A DNA stretch of 8,342 nucleotides, from positions 1 to 8,342 of the forward strand of contig JAIXTU010000313.1 of assembly GCA_027483785.1 (NCBI GenBank), given 5' to 3'. The DNA is from Flavobacterium sp. (GTDB taxonomy: Bacteria > Bacteroidota > Bacteroidia > Flavobacteriales > Flavobacteriaceae). How positions within the stretch are numbered: the stretch's first letter is position 1; each line of letters opens with the position of its first letter. The notes below the pieces were generated by a model, which worked only from the letters and a program-made list of their open reading frames with translations, made no database searches and had not been told where the DNA came from. Positions 1 to 7,328 of the stretch are shown here, in pieces. The position numbers and the translations under genes are program-made.

Positions 1-3000
1 AACAGTAGCTGAATCTGAGATTGGTGTAGTCCCTTTAAACCAACGATATGTAAGTCCAGGACCTGTCGCATTAACGGTCCAACTTTGAGTATCTCCAACA
101 CAAATAGTATTGGAAGCGATAAACGGTGCTACGATAACAATGGGTTGATCGACAGCTAACGACGCTAGTACAGAATCGATAGTACCGCAGCTATTGCTCA
201 CACGAACGAAATAATCGCCTGCGTTAGAAGAAGTAGGGTTGCTGATTATTAATTCGTTTGAGTTCACCCCTGAAAATTGCCCCCCATTTGATAATGGATT
301 ACCGTTATAAAACCACTGGTACTGCGATGCATTTGAAACACCCACTGAGAAAGTTGTTTGCGTACCGCCTGGGCATAAACTCTGCCCCGCTGGCTCCGTC
401 GTTATTGCAACAGGAGCAATAACATTTACGGTTATCGGATTTGGGAAATTGGTATTAACGCATGAAGGCGTATCTCCACTTGCAATTCCAATAATTGAAA
501 AAGTAGTTGAATTTGAAATACCTGCAGCAAGCTGAACTATGGCATTTCCGGCAGCGTCTAGAAGAACTTGCGTTGAAATAGCACCATCAAACAAAGTAAC
601 TGTCGCATTTGGCGTTCCAGAAATCGAAATAGCAAAAGCTATACCTGAACAAACTTCGGTACTAACAACGGTAAACTGCGACACTACTGGTGTAGGATTT
701 ACAGTAATGATAGTTGTTTCGCCAGTAATTGGCGCTGTACAAGGATTTGTTGTTCCAGAACTTACAGATACTAACTCGATAGTAGTTGTACTTGTAATAT
801 TTGTAAGTGCAATTGTTCCTAATCCAGTAGCGGCATCTAGGTTCAATGTACCGACAGAATTTCCGGATGCATTAACAATGGTGTATGAAACTGCTGCACC
901 AGGAGTTCCCGCAATTTCAACTTGATCATTTGATGTTGGACAAACAGGAAAATCTGTAGTAATTAAACTTGCTGTTGGTAGCCCTACAGTGATTGTAATC
1001 TCTTGAGGAGGTGTGAAGCTGGCACTACATATAGTCCCAGATGTAGTTGCAACGGCTAAAAGTGAAATGGTAGTATCAGCAGCTATATTTGGTATTGTGA
1101 TACTTGCGGTACCTGTTCCAGAAGCATCTGTACTTAGAGTTGTTGTTTGTGTTGCGCCTCCATTAATTTGAAATGAAACCGTAGCACCTGAAGTTCCCGA
1201 AAACTGTACTTGCGGTGATGAACCTGTACACGTTCCAAAAGCAGTAGTTGCGATGGAAGCTGTAAGCGCGGGTAAAACTGTAATTGTTATTGTATCGGAG
1301 TCACAAGCTATACTTTGGAAAGTCGAATTTGCTGTGAAAATATAATCACCAGGTGTTGTTATTCCTGGTACAGTAACTTGTCTTGTATTTGCAGTAAAAC
1401 CATTTGGTCCACTCCACGAATATGTTGCTGTTGGACCCAAATCTTCCATCGTTAAATCAAAAGGGGCGCCATTACATACAGCAAAGTCTGCTCCTGGATT
1501 TGAAACACAACAAGCATCTAAAATAAACTCAGCAGGCAGCGTAGTGTAAGGCGGGCAATCAGCAACTGTCACTGTGTAAGTTATTTGATAAGTTCCAGCA
1601 ACATTAGTAGGGTCTGTTACATTAACCGTACCGGTAAAAGGGTCAACTGCTAATCCTGTGCTCGGTGTCACGGAATAAATTCCACCAACTAACAAATCTG
1701 GAGAGAGCGTAGGAGAAACTGCCGAACCACCCGATGCACAAAACGTGTTTTGATTTGGCCCAGTACCACCTGTATAGGATATTGTTCCTTGTGCGGAAAA
1801 ATTATCCAAAACAAAAGGTATATAGTTGTAGCAACCATTAGTTGAACTAAAATCGGTAACTGATACCCAAAGCTCTTTGGGCAAATCTGACACAGAAACT
1901 ACATAACTTGAAAGCTGATTAAAAGGGATTGGACTTGCAAAATCTTTAGCATCTTGAAAAGTCTCAAAAAAGTTAACTTCCAGATTTGGATCACCACCCG
2001 TGATTTCAGCAATCTGGTCGATATCGAATGTTACCGTACTTCCTGTAACTACATCACAATTGAAAACGTTTTCAGGTGTGTTGGCGACATTTACTGGAGG
2101 TTCAATTACGACAGTATAATTTGCACTATCAGTCACTGTCGAATTATCTTGTCTTGTTGTAGTTATGGTTACAGTATAGTTAGTGTCAACCTCCGGACAT
2201 ACTACAATATTATCCGTTGTACCTAAATTGGTTCCAAATTGGTCGGTCCACTGAACGGTTACTAAATCCGTTCCGTTTGTTGTTGTAGGATAAAAACGTA
2301 CCGCCTGATTGACTGCATCCCAGTTACCTGTCTGATAAGCAATATTAGCTGCTGTTCCCGTTGCGTTTTGAACACCTACTATACCGTTACCAGCATTCCA
2401 ACCGCAATCTCCCTGACGATTCTTTATAACAACATCGATAATATTAGTTGTTTCATATAAGACAATCTGAGAAGTCATTAATCCAAACTGATTACCACAT
2501 TGGTAAAGAGGCAATTCATTAAAATTAGCGACAAAAACTCGATTTGGCGCAACCCCCTGAACATAATAGTTAACATTTTGTATTGCGGGATTCGTAACTG
2601 GTGGAGAAGCAATATTCGTATCTTGGTATACCCCGTAAATGGCATTGAGTATTGGAAATGCCGGATTACCATTAGCCGGAACCGTTTGATTGAAAGCCCA
2701 AGGACAAAATTGTCCCGCTAGAGCAGTGTCAAAACTAATAACTCCATTGGAACCAACTACGAGTTGATTGTAATTAACACCATAAAAGTTAAAATTGAAC
2801 GGTAATGTAAATACTGGCGAAAATATATCGTCCTGATTCGCCTGTAAAACCGTTCCTCCAGTAAAGGAGTTAACTTGCTGGAAAGGAATTGGTTGAGAAA
2901 CATATGTCGTTGTTGGAGCTACAGCATAGTAAGTTGCCGTTAAATTAGTGCACTCTCCCGGCTGACAAATTGGAGTCATATTCCTTATTTCTACGTCATT

Positions 3001-4722
3001 TTGCGGTGCACCCAAACAACGAGTTGCGGAAGCTGGTAAAACGTTTACGGTAGCAGAACCAGTTAATGTAGAAGCGCATGGTCCAAACGAAATATTCTGT
3101 AAGGTAAAAGTAGTGGTCGCAAATATAATCGGACTTAACGACCCGTTTCCTTGTGCATCAAGAGTAACAGAAATCGGTGCCGCTGAGCTCGATGAACCCA
3201 ATGTAATTGCTGCTCCTGCAGGACCACTCAATAAAACGTCATACGACTCACCAGGACAAATTGAACCCGGAGGAGGTGTTATAGTTACACTATTATTAGC
3301 AAGTACTCTAACTGTAGCTGTTTCACTTAAGTCTCTAGTGCAACTACCATCGCTAACACTAACTAAAGTAAAACTGGTATTCGCTGAAAAATTCTGACTT
3401 ATTTGCGCAAGTCCTGCGCCGTCTAATGTTATGGTAATCGGTACCGTTGGAGCAGTCGAAACCGTGTAAGTAACAGTTGCATTCGGCGTACCTTCAATAA
3501 CTAAAACACCAACTCCATTTGGACATACAAAAATCTCGTCATTCTCAAATTGAGCATTAATAGCCGATACTTGCACTGTCACTTGACTTGTTACTGGAAC
3601 TTCACAATCCAATAATCTAACTGTATTTACACTGTATGTCGTTGTTACTTCATCAGTTCTTACAGCTGTACCCAATCCCAGATTGTTCAGAATTATAGTA
3701 AAGTTATTCACTCCATTATTGTAGGAAACCGTTGCGCCAGGCGTACCTGTAAATGTTAATATTTGTGGCCCTTCAGGACATGTTACTGTACTAGGTCCAC
3801 CAATAGCAACTGTAGGTGGTGCTATCACATTAACCGTAGAGGTTACACCAACCTGCGACGTTGCCGAACTGCTGGCTACAGACACCAGATTAATTACATT
3901 AACTCCAATGCTTCCAGCAGGTAAATTTATACTTGCTGAGTTACTGGGAGCTATAGAAGAAACCGTTTGCGGTACTCCACCGTTAACGGTATAAGTAAAT
4001 GTATATGGAGAAACACCATTCTGTCCCGTAAACGTTACTTGCGCTGGCGTTGATCCTTGGCAAACCGTTTGGTTTTCTGAAATTGTCGCCGTCAATAAAG
4101 ACCGAACTTCAAAATCATCAACCGCAAAATCATTTCCAACAAAAGCAGTATTATTATTGTATAGCTCAATAAAAACACAAGCATTGGTTGGCTTAAAACG
4201 ATAGGTAAACTTCTGCCAATCACTAGGTAACGGAACCAATGTCGATGCAGGTGAAACAAATTGCACATTTGTTGCATTATTCCATTGAATTCGAATATCA
4301 GCACGTCCCAAATCATCGACAATATTATTCCCCACAGATTTAGCCCAAAAGCTAAATTCGTAGACAAGATTTGTATTCAATCCACAAACCCCAGTTCCAT
4401 TAGTTCCGGCACGCCAGAATTTTTGCGCTCCACCCGTTCCATTTCCATCGATTACCATCATCAATCCTGTGCCAGTAGTATGATCTCCGCCAGCTAAGAA
4501 AAATTGTGTATTTAAAACATTCGGATTCGACACAAAAGCATAATCGCCGGAAGAAGTATTTCCTAAATAAGGCGGACTTAAAAAATTATAACCAGTGCCA
4601 TTAACATTGAAACCGGTATTGTTTGTCCCTGCCTCGAAATCGCCATTTGTCAACAAATTTTGTGCGCTTGACATTTTCGCAACAAGTAACAGAGAAACCA
4701 CTAGTTGTAGTGTGAATTTCAT
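1..4722 (-). CDS. Giant secreted multi-domain adhesin-like protein, C-terminus beyond window edge
   Basis: The minus frame is open for 1574 codons from the ATG at 4722 to base 1, with no stop, so the gene is 3'-truncated by the window. Residues 1-20 form a signal peptide: Lys near the start, a Leu/Val core, and likely cleavage after SSA before Gln21. Residues about 21-205 run from NGDFE to DDFEV, like the jelly-roll carbohydrate-binding modules that open many Bacteroidota surface proteins. Next come four Ig-like repeats (about 210-563), a linker with four Cys, a central beta domain with SNGVISF (about 619-813), beta modules (about 815-1150), three more repeats (about 1151-1436), a classical Ig-like domain (about 1436-1525, with YQWFYN and NAGDYFVRVSN) and the start of another. 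Composition is rich in Thr, Ser, Asn, Gly and Val, with no membrane segment after the signal. The role inferred is cell-surface adhesion or glycan binding after type IX secretion. The ligand is unknown, and the sorting domain is not visible. The reading frame is certain; the function is by family resemblance only. Confidence 0.88.
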   Translation of the reverse strand, partial: MKFTLQLVVSLLLVAKMSSAQNLLTNGDFEAGTNNTGFNVNGTGYNFLSPPYLGNTSSGDYAFVSNPNVLNTQFFLAGGDHTTGTGLMMVIDGNGTGGAQKFWRAGTNGTGVCGLNTNLVYEFSFWAKSVGNNIVDDLGRADIRIQWNNATNVQFVSPASTLVPLPSDWQKFTYRFKPTNACVFIELYNNNTAFVGNDFAVDDFEVRSLLTATISENQTVCQGSTPAQVTFTGQNGVSPYTFTYTVNGGVPQTVSSIAPSNSASINLPAGSIGVNVINLVSVASSSATSQVGVTSTVNVIAPPTVAIGGPSTVTCPEGPQILTFTGTPGATVSYNNGVNNFTIILNNLGLGTAVRTDEVTTTYSVNTVRLLDCEVPVTSQVTVQVSAINAQFENDEIFVCPNGVGVLVIEGTPNATVTYTVSTAPTVPITITLDGAGLAQISQNFSANTSFTLVSVSDGSCTRDLSETATVRVLANNSVTITPPPGSICPGESYDVLLSGPAGAAITLGSSSSAAPISVTLDAQGNGSLSPIIFATTTFTLQNISFGPCASTLTGSATVNVLPASATRCLGAPQNDVEIRNMTPICQPGECTNLTATYYAVAPTTTYVSQPIPFQQVNSFTGGTVLQANQDDIFSPVFTLPFNFNFYGVNYNQLVVGSNGVISFDTALAGQFCPWAFNQTVPANGNPAFPILNAIYGVYQDTNIASPPVTNPAIQNVNYYVQGVAPNRVFVANFNELPLYQCGNQFGLMTSQIVLYETTNIIDVVIKNRQGDCGWNAGNGIVGVQNATGTAANIAYQTGNWDAVNQAVRFYPTTTNGTDLVTVQWTDQFGTNLGTTDNIVVCPEVDTNYTVTITTTRQDNSTVTDSANYTVVIEPPVNVANTPENVFNCDVVTGSTVTFDIDQIAEITGGDPNLEVNFFETFQDAKDFASPIPFNQLSSYVVSVSDLPKELWVSVTDFSSTNGCYNYIPFVLDNFSAQGTISYTGGTGPNQNTFCASGGSAVSPTLSPDLLVGGIYSVTPSTGLAVDPFTGTVNVTDPTNVAGTYQITYTVTVADCPPYTTLPAEFILDACCVSNPGADFAVCNGAPFDLTMEDLGPTATYSWSGPNGFTANTRQVTVPGITTPGDYIFTANSTFQSIACDSDTITITVLPALTASIATTAFGTCTGSSPQVQFSGTSGATVSFQINGGATQTTTLSTDASGTGTASITIPNIAADTTISLLAVATTSGTICSASFTPPQEITITVGLPTASLITTDFPVCPTSNDQVEIAGTPGAAVSYTIVNASGNSVGTLNLDAATGLGTIALTNITSTTTIELVSVSSGTTNPCTAPITGETTIITVNPTPVVSQFTVVSTEVCSGIAFAISISGTPNATVTLFDGAISTQVLLDAAGNAIVQLAAGISNSTTFSIIGIASGDTPSCVNTNFPNPITVNVIAPVAITTEPAGQSLCPGGTQTTFSVGVSNASQYQWFYNGNPLSNGGQFSGVNSNELIISNPTSSNAGDYFVRVSNSCGTIDSVLASLAVDQPIVIVAPFIASNTICVGDTQSWTVNATGPGLTYRWFKGTTPISDSATV
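415..1270 (-). repeat. Three tandem Ig-like repeats in the adhesin (second block)
   Basis: Three repeats of about 91-98 residues occupy roughly residues 1151-1248, 1248-1345 and 1345-1436. They share a first Cys (FGTCTG, FPVCPT, TEVCSG), a turn of the GTSGATVSF / GTPGAAVSY / GTPNATVTL kind, a LDAxG-like hairpin, a strand such as LLAVA, LVSVS or IIGIA, and a second Cys shortly after (GTICS, TNPC, TPSCV). They are clearly related to the 3035-4095 block but separated from it by about 590 residues of unlike domains. The second Cys is kept in all three here. Confidence 0.72.
2285..2868 (-). other. Central beta-sandwich domain with SNGxISF motif, within the adhesin
   Basis: Residues about 619-813 carry FTLPFNFNFYG followed by VVGSNGVISFDT, then a Phe/Trp/Cys-rich stretch (QFCPWAF). 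Later come VFVANFNELP, a strand with IVLYETTNIIDVVI, and GIVGVQNATG. This pattern (compact FYG strand, SNG turn, ISF strand, then IQLYETTN-like and GIQN-like strands) recurs in large flavobacterial secreted proteins and resembles the core of nidogen-like extracellular domains. It is flanked by Ig-like repeats on both sides. Its ligand is not known to me, and the nidogen comparison is made by eye. Confidence 0.6.
3035..4095 (-). repeat. Four tandem Ig-like repeats in the adhesin (N-terminal block)
   Basis: Four protein-level repeats of about 80-95 residues lie at roughly residues 210-303, 305-386, 386-476 and 475-563. Each opens with a Cys in a context such as TVCQG, TVTCPEG, IFVCPNG or GSICPG. 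This is followed by a strand ending in Gly and a turn such as GTPGATVSY, GTPNATVTY or GPAGAAITL. Repeats two to four end with a second Cys (LLDCE, SDGSC, FGPCA) before a closing strand; the first lacks that second Cys. Two Cys per unit suggests an internal disulfide after export. The DNA copies are well diverged, so this is old duplication rather than recent expansion. Boundaries are approximate. Confidence 0.75.
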
Positions 4723-4752
4723 TTCAAAATCAATTTTAAGGAGCGAAATGTA

Positions 4753-4761
4753 CAAAATTTA
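4753..4761 (-). promoter_or_regulatory. Weak candidate -7 element for the adhesin gene
   Basis: Read on the minus strand this is TAAATTTTG, the Bacteroidota -7 consensus TAnnTTTG with one extra base in the spacer. It lies about 30 bases upstream of the ATG at 4722. No TTTG-type -33 box stands at the usual distance. The leader before the start is AT-rich without a Shine-Dalgarno sequence, which is normal for the phylum. The call is low confidence. Confidence 0.25.
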
Positions 4762-4841
4762 CTGAGATTTTATACTTTTTTAACACCATAACTTTTGGGA
4801 TTTATTTAAGAATCGTCAAAATACAAATTCGCGAAATCACG

Positions 4842-4849
4842 TATCTTTG
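4842..4849 (+). promoter_or_regulatory. Putative Bacteroidota -7 promoter element for folE
   Basis: TATCTTTG matches the Bacteroidota housekeeping sigma -7 consensus TAnnTTTG at every fixed position. It is followed by CAGCG, and transcription would begin at about 4855, leaving a leader of roughly 45-50 bases before the folE ATG at 4903. No clear TTTG -33 box is found about 20 bases upstream; that stretch contains CAAAATACAAAT instead. This is the best promoter-like site in the divergent intergenic region. Confidence 0.6.
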
Positions 4850-4860
4850 CAGCGCATTTA

Positions 4861-4886
4861 CTTTGAACCCTTCTAACTTTTCAAAG
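4861..4886 (+). other. Small inverted repeat in the folE leader
   Basis: CTTTGAA at 4861-4867 is perfectly complementary to TTCAAAG at 4880-4886, with a 12-base loop. If transcription starts near 4855, this hairpin sits at the 5' end of the folE mRNA and ends 16 bases before the ATG. The stem is only 7 bp and AT-rich, so it may be weak or a chance match. No known riboswitch fold was recognised. Confidence 0.35.
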
Positions 4887-4902
4887 AAAGCCAGATACAA
4901 CA

Positions 4903-5556
4903 ATGATTGACGAAATAGGCGAGAATCACATCGCAACAAGTGCACAAAATCCAGTTCGAATAGACGCTTTTGAATTATCGGATGAGGAAAAAATCGAATC
5001 AATTAAGAAAGATGTTGCAAATATCCTCCACACTTTAGGAATGGATTTAACCGACGACAGCATTAAAGGTACTCCAAACCGAGTAGCAAAAATGTTTGTT
5101 AAAGAACTCTTCGGCGGATTAAACCCAGATAAACAACCGAGCGCTTCAACTTTCGAAAACAACTACAAATACGGCGAAATGCTCGTAGAAAAAAACATCA
5201 CTGTTTACTCTACCTGCGAACACCACCTGCTGCCAATCATCGGTCGCGCACACGTTGCGTACATCTCTAACGGCCGCGTAATTGGTTTGTCAAAAATGAA
5301 CCGTATCGTTGATTTCTACGCAAAACGCCCACAAGTACAAGAACGCCTTACCATGCAAATCGTTCAAGAATTGCAACTCGCGCTCGGTACCGACGACGTG
5401 GCCTGCGTAATCGATGCAAAACACCTTTGTGTGAACTCACGCGGAATACGCGACATCGAATCAAGCACCGTAACCTCAGAATTCGGTGGACGTTTCAAAG
5501 AAGAGGCCATGAGAAAAGAATTTCTCAACTACATCTCTTTAGAAACCAAGTTTTAA
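4903..5556 (+). CDS. folE: GTP cyclohydrolase I (FolE)
   Basis: The 217-residue product is a full-length type I GTP cyclohydrolase, which turns GTP into 7,8-dihydroneopterin triphosphate, the first step toward tetrahydrofolate and related pterins in the cytoplasm. The substrate and zinc site is clear: CEHH at 105-108 and HLCVNSRG at 174-181 supply zinc ligands Cys105, His108 and Cys176. These correspond to Cys110, His113 and Cys181 of the E. coli enzyme with a constant offset of five. The core motif GLSKMNRIVDFYAKRPQVQE (128-147) is intact. Residues 1-30 are a variable, acidic N-terminal extension typical of the family. The ATG at 4903 gives the usual family length and follows an A-rich leader with no Shine-Dalgarno sequence. 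A perfect -7 box lies upstream and a strong terminator follows, so the gene is probably monocistronic. Codons ending in C or G become more frequent in the catalytic half. Confidence 0.97.
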   Translation: MIDEIGENHIATSAQNPVRIDAFELSDEEKIESIKKDVANILHTLGMDLTDDSIKGTPNRVAKMFVKELFGGLNPDKQPSASTFENNYKYGEMLVEKNITVYSTCEHHLLPIIGRAHVAYISNGRVIGLSKMNRIVDFYAKRPQVQERLTMQIVQELQLALGTDDVACVIDAKHLCVNSRGIRDIESSTVTSEFGGRFKEEAMRKEFLNYISLETKF

Positions 5557-5574
5557 TTGAAAAAAATACCCAAT

Positions 5575-5613
5575 AAACCTGTCCAAATAACTATTTTTGG
5601 ACAGGTTTTTTTA
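5575..5613 (+). terminator. Strong intrinsic terminator after folE
   Basis: The stem is 13 bp and perfect: AAACCTGTCCAAA (5575-5587) pairs with its complement at 5596-5608, around an 8-base loop. A run of seven T (5606-5612) follows, and an A-run lies before the stem. It starts 19 bases after the folE stop. Its T-tract ends only 11 bases before the cysS ATG at 5624, so cysS needs either its own promoter inside this element or read-through. Confidence 0.9.
5592..5599 (+). promoter_or_regulatory. Candidate cysS -7 promoter element inside the terminator hairpin
   Basis: TATTTTTG fits TAnnTTTG exactly and spans the loop and 3' arm of the folE terminator. If used, transcription would begin near 5605 and give a leader of about 19 bases before the cysS ATG at 5624. 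No -33 TTTG is visible near 5569-5573. Since T-runs in a terminator can mimic this box by chance, the call is tentative. Confidence 0.35.
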
Positions 5614-5623
5614 TTTATGTGCC

Positions 5624-7096
5624 ATGACGAGAATTCATCATCTTAAAATCTACAACACACTTACCGGTCAAAAGGAAGTATTCGAACCCATTCACGAAAA
5701 TCACGTCGGAATGTACGTCTGCGGTCCAACCGTCTACAGCAACGTCCACCTCGGAAACGTGCGCACATTTATGTCGTTCGATGTCATCTTCCGCTATCTT
5801 AAATTCCTCGGATACAAAGTACGCTACGTCCGAAACATTACCGATGTCGGACACATTGTCGATGATGTCGACGAAGGAGAAGATAAAATCGCTAAACGCG
5901 CCCGACTCGAACAACTCGAACCCATGGAAATCGTACAGAAATACACAGTCGACTTCCATACCATTCTCTCTAAATTCAATTTCTTGCCGCCAAGTATCGA
6001 ACCTACGGCAACCGGACATATCATCGAACAAATTCAAATTGTTCAGGAAATTCTCGACAACGGACTCGCTTATGTAAGCAACGGTTCCGTATATTTCGAT
6101 GTCCTAAAATACAACGAATCAAAACCGTACGGTGTTCTTAGCGGAAGAAATCTCGAAGATATGATTTCGAATTCGCGTGATCTCGACGGACAAGACGACA
6201 AAAAAAATGCCGTTGATTTTGCTTTGTGGAAAAAAGCCGAAGCCGAACACATCATGCGATGGCCTTCACCTTGGGGCGATGGGTTTCCCGGCTGGCACCT
6301 CGAGTGTACCGCAATGAGCACCAAATATCTCGGCACCCAATTCGATATTCACGGCGGCGGAATGGATTTAAAATTCCCACACCACGAATGCGAAATTGCG
6401 CAAAACGAAGCCGCTAAAAATCATGCTCCCGTTAAATATTGGATGCACGCCAACCTCCTTACGCTCAACGGTAAGAAAATGGCAAAATCTACCGGAAACA
6501 ATATCCTTCCGGGCGAAATCCTGAGCGGCGATAACAACATTCTCAGCAAAGCTTTTTCGGCAGCGGTAGTTCGCTTTTTTATGCTCCAAGCACATTATCG
6601 CAGCATACTCGACTTTTCCGACGAAGCGATACTCGCAGCCGAAAAAGGATTTAACCGTTTGGTCGAAGCTGTTGCCACTTTAGATAAAATCGAAGCCGCT
6701 AGCCAAAGTAATTTCGACGTTAAAGGATGGATCGAACAAGGCTTGCAAGCCATGGACGACGATTTCAACACGCCTATTCTTATCGCTAATTTATTCGAAG
6801 CCGTAAAAGTCATTAACAGTTTGGCAGAACAAAAAACAACGCTAACCGATGCCGACCTGCGCGAATTCAAAACGTACATTCGTATATTTCTAGAAGACAT
6901 CTTAGGTATCGAACTCGAATCAAAATCTGCGGCCAAAGACGAACTCATTCCGCAATTAATCGATTTACTTATCGCACAACGCAATCAAGCACGTGCAGAT
7001 AAAAATTGGAAACTATCCGACGAGCTACGCGACAATTTGCTTCAACTCGGTATCGAACTCAAAGACGGAAAAGACGGAACTACTTATAAATATTAG
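5624..7096 (+). CDS. cysS: Cysteinyl-tRNA synthetase (CysS)
   Basis: The 490-residue product is a class I aminoacyl-tRNA synthetase that charges tRNA-Cys with cysteine using ATP, in the cytoplasm. The catalytic Rossmann domain has CGPTVY (33-38), the HIGH-type motif HLGN (42-45), GWHLECTAMS (223-232) and HGGGMDLKFPHHECE (243-257). Zinc ligands are inferred as Cys33, Cys228, His253 and Glu257, matching the E. coli Cys28, Cys209, His234 and Glu238 arrangement. The KMSKS loop reads KMAKS (285-289), a Ser-to-Ala variant. The helical DALR region and C-terminal anticodon-side segment (NQARADKNWKLSDELRDNL, 454-472) are present, and the length is normal. The ATG at 5624 is chosen because the frame can be extended upstream only to a TTG inside the terminator stem, and family members begin near this Met. 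The stop overlaps the yidD start by one base. Confidence 0.97.
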   Translation: MTRIHHLKIYNTLTGQKEVFEPIHENHVGMYVCGPTVYSNVHLGNVRTFMSFDVIFRYLKFLGYKVRYVRNITDVGHIVDDVDEGEDKIAKRARLEQLEPMEIVQKYTVDFHTILSKFNFLPPSIEPTATGHIIEQIQIVQEILDNGLAYVSNGSVYFDVLKYNESKPYGVLSGRNLEDMISNSRDLDGQDDKKNAVDFALWKKAEAEHIMRWPSPWGDGFPGWHLECTAMSTKYLGTQFDIHGGGMDLKFPHHECEIAQNEAAKNHAPVKYWMHANLLTLNGKKMAKSTGNNILPGEILSGDNNILSKAFSAAVVRFFMLQAHYRSILDFSDEAILAAEKGFNRLVEAVATLDKIEAASQSNFDVKGWIEQGLQAMDDDFNTPILIANLFEAVKVINSLAEQKTTLTDADLREFKTYIRIFLEDILGIELESKSAAKDELIPQLIDLLIAQRNQARADKNWKLSDELRDNLLQLGIELKDGKDGTTYKY

Positions 7097-7323
7097 TGAA
7101 ACTGCTGGTTCAAATACTAATCCTGCCGGTTCGCATCTATCAAGTGCTTATTTCGCCTTGGTTTCCCGCGTCCTGCCGCTTCGAACCCAGCTGTTCCCAT
7201 TACATGATTCAATCGCTAAAAATTCACGGACCGTTTCGCGGCCTTTTCCTCGGACTCAAACGCATCGGCTCTTGCCATCCTTGGGGAAAATCAGGCTACG
7301 ACCCCGTTCCACCACCAAAATAA
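7096..7323 (+). CDS. yidD: Membrane protein insertion efficiency factor YidD
   Basis: The 75-residue product has the whole YidD signature: YQVLISPWFP (15-24), CRFEPSCSHY (27-36) and RIGSCHPWGKSGYDPVP (56-72). Its Cys27, Cys33 and Cys60 are the typical family cysteines. YidD is a small protein at the inner face of the cytoplasmic membrane that assists insertion of membrane proteins with YidC; the hydrophobic N-terminal helix (about 2-24) fits membrane association. The start is GTG at 7096, whose G is also the last base of the cysS stop TAG, so translation is probably coupled. No later in-frame start would keep the conserved N-terminus. In many bacteria yidD sits beside rnpA, rpmH and yidC; here it lies between cysS and lgt, five bases before lgt. 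Confidence 0.95.
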   Translation: MKLLVQILILPVRIYQVLISPWFPASCRFEPSCSHYMIQSLKIHGPFRGLFLGLKRIGSCHPWGKSGYDPVPPPK

Positions 7324-7328
7324 AAAAC

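Noticed and set aside
539..925. Plus-strand open frame of 128 codons inside the adhesin region
   Set aside because: It is antisense to the continuous minus-strand adhesin frame, is low-complexity Val/Thr/Ala, has no recognisable domain, and reflects the repetitive composition of the coding strand. The same applies to the plus-strand frames at 1954, 2500, 3113 and 4261.
4723..4902. Possible riboswitch or small RNA in the divergent intergenic region
   Set aside because: Apart from the -7 box and a 7-bp hairpin, no structured or conserved motif such as a known aptamer core was recognisable.
5597..5623. Upstream TTG start for cysS adding nine residues
   Set aside because: It sits inside the 3' arm of the folE terminator, while the ATG at 5624 gives the usual family N-terminus.
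5615..6037. Minus-strand open frame of 140 codons opposite cysS
   Set aside because: It lies wholly within the well-supported cysS gene, has no family motif, and is explained by the biased third positions of cysS. The frames at 6595-6984 and 7596-7991 were dropped for the same reason.
7170..7180. Eleven-base match GTCCTGCCGCT shared by yidD and the region after lgt (8287-8297)
   Set aside because: Matches of this length are expected by chance several times in a window this size, and the yidD copy encodes conserved residues.
6993..7328. N-terminal extension of Lgt by 112 codons
   Set aside because: The frame is open, but the extension overlaps cysS and yidD and has no Lgt homology; Lgt begins naturally at the ATG at 7329.
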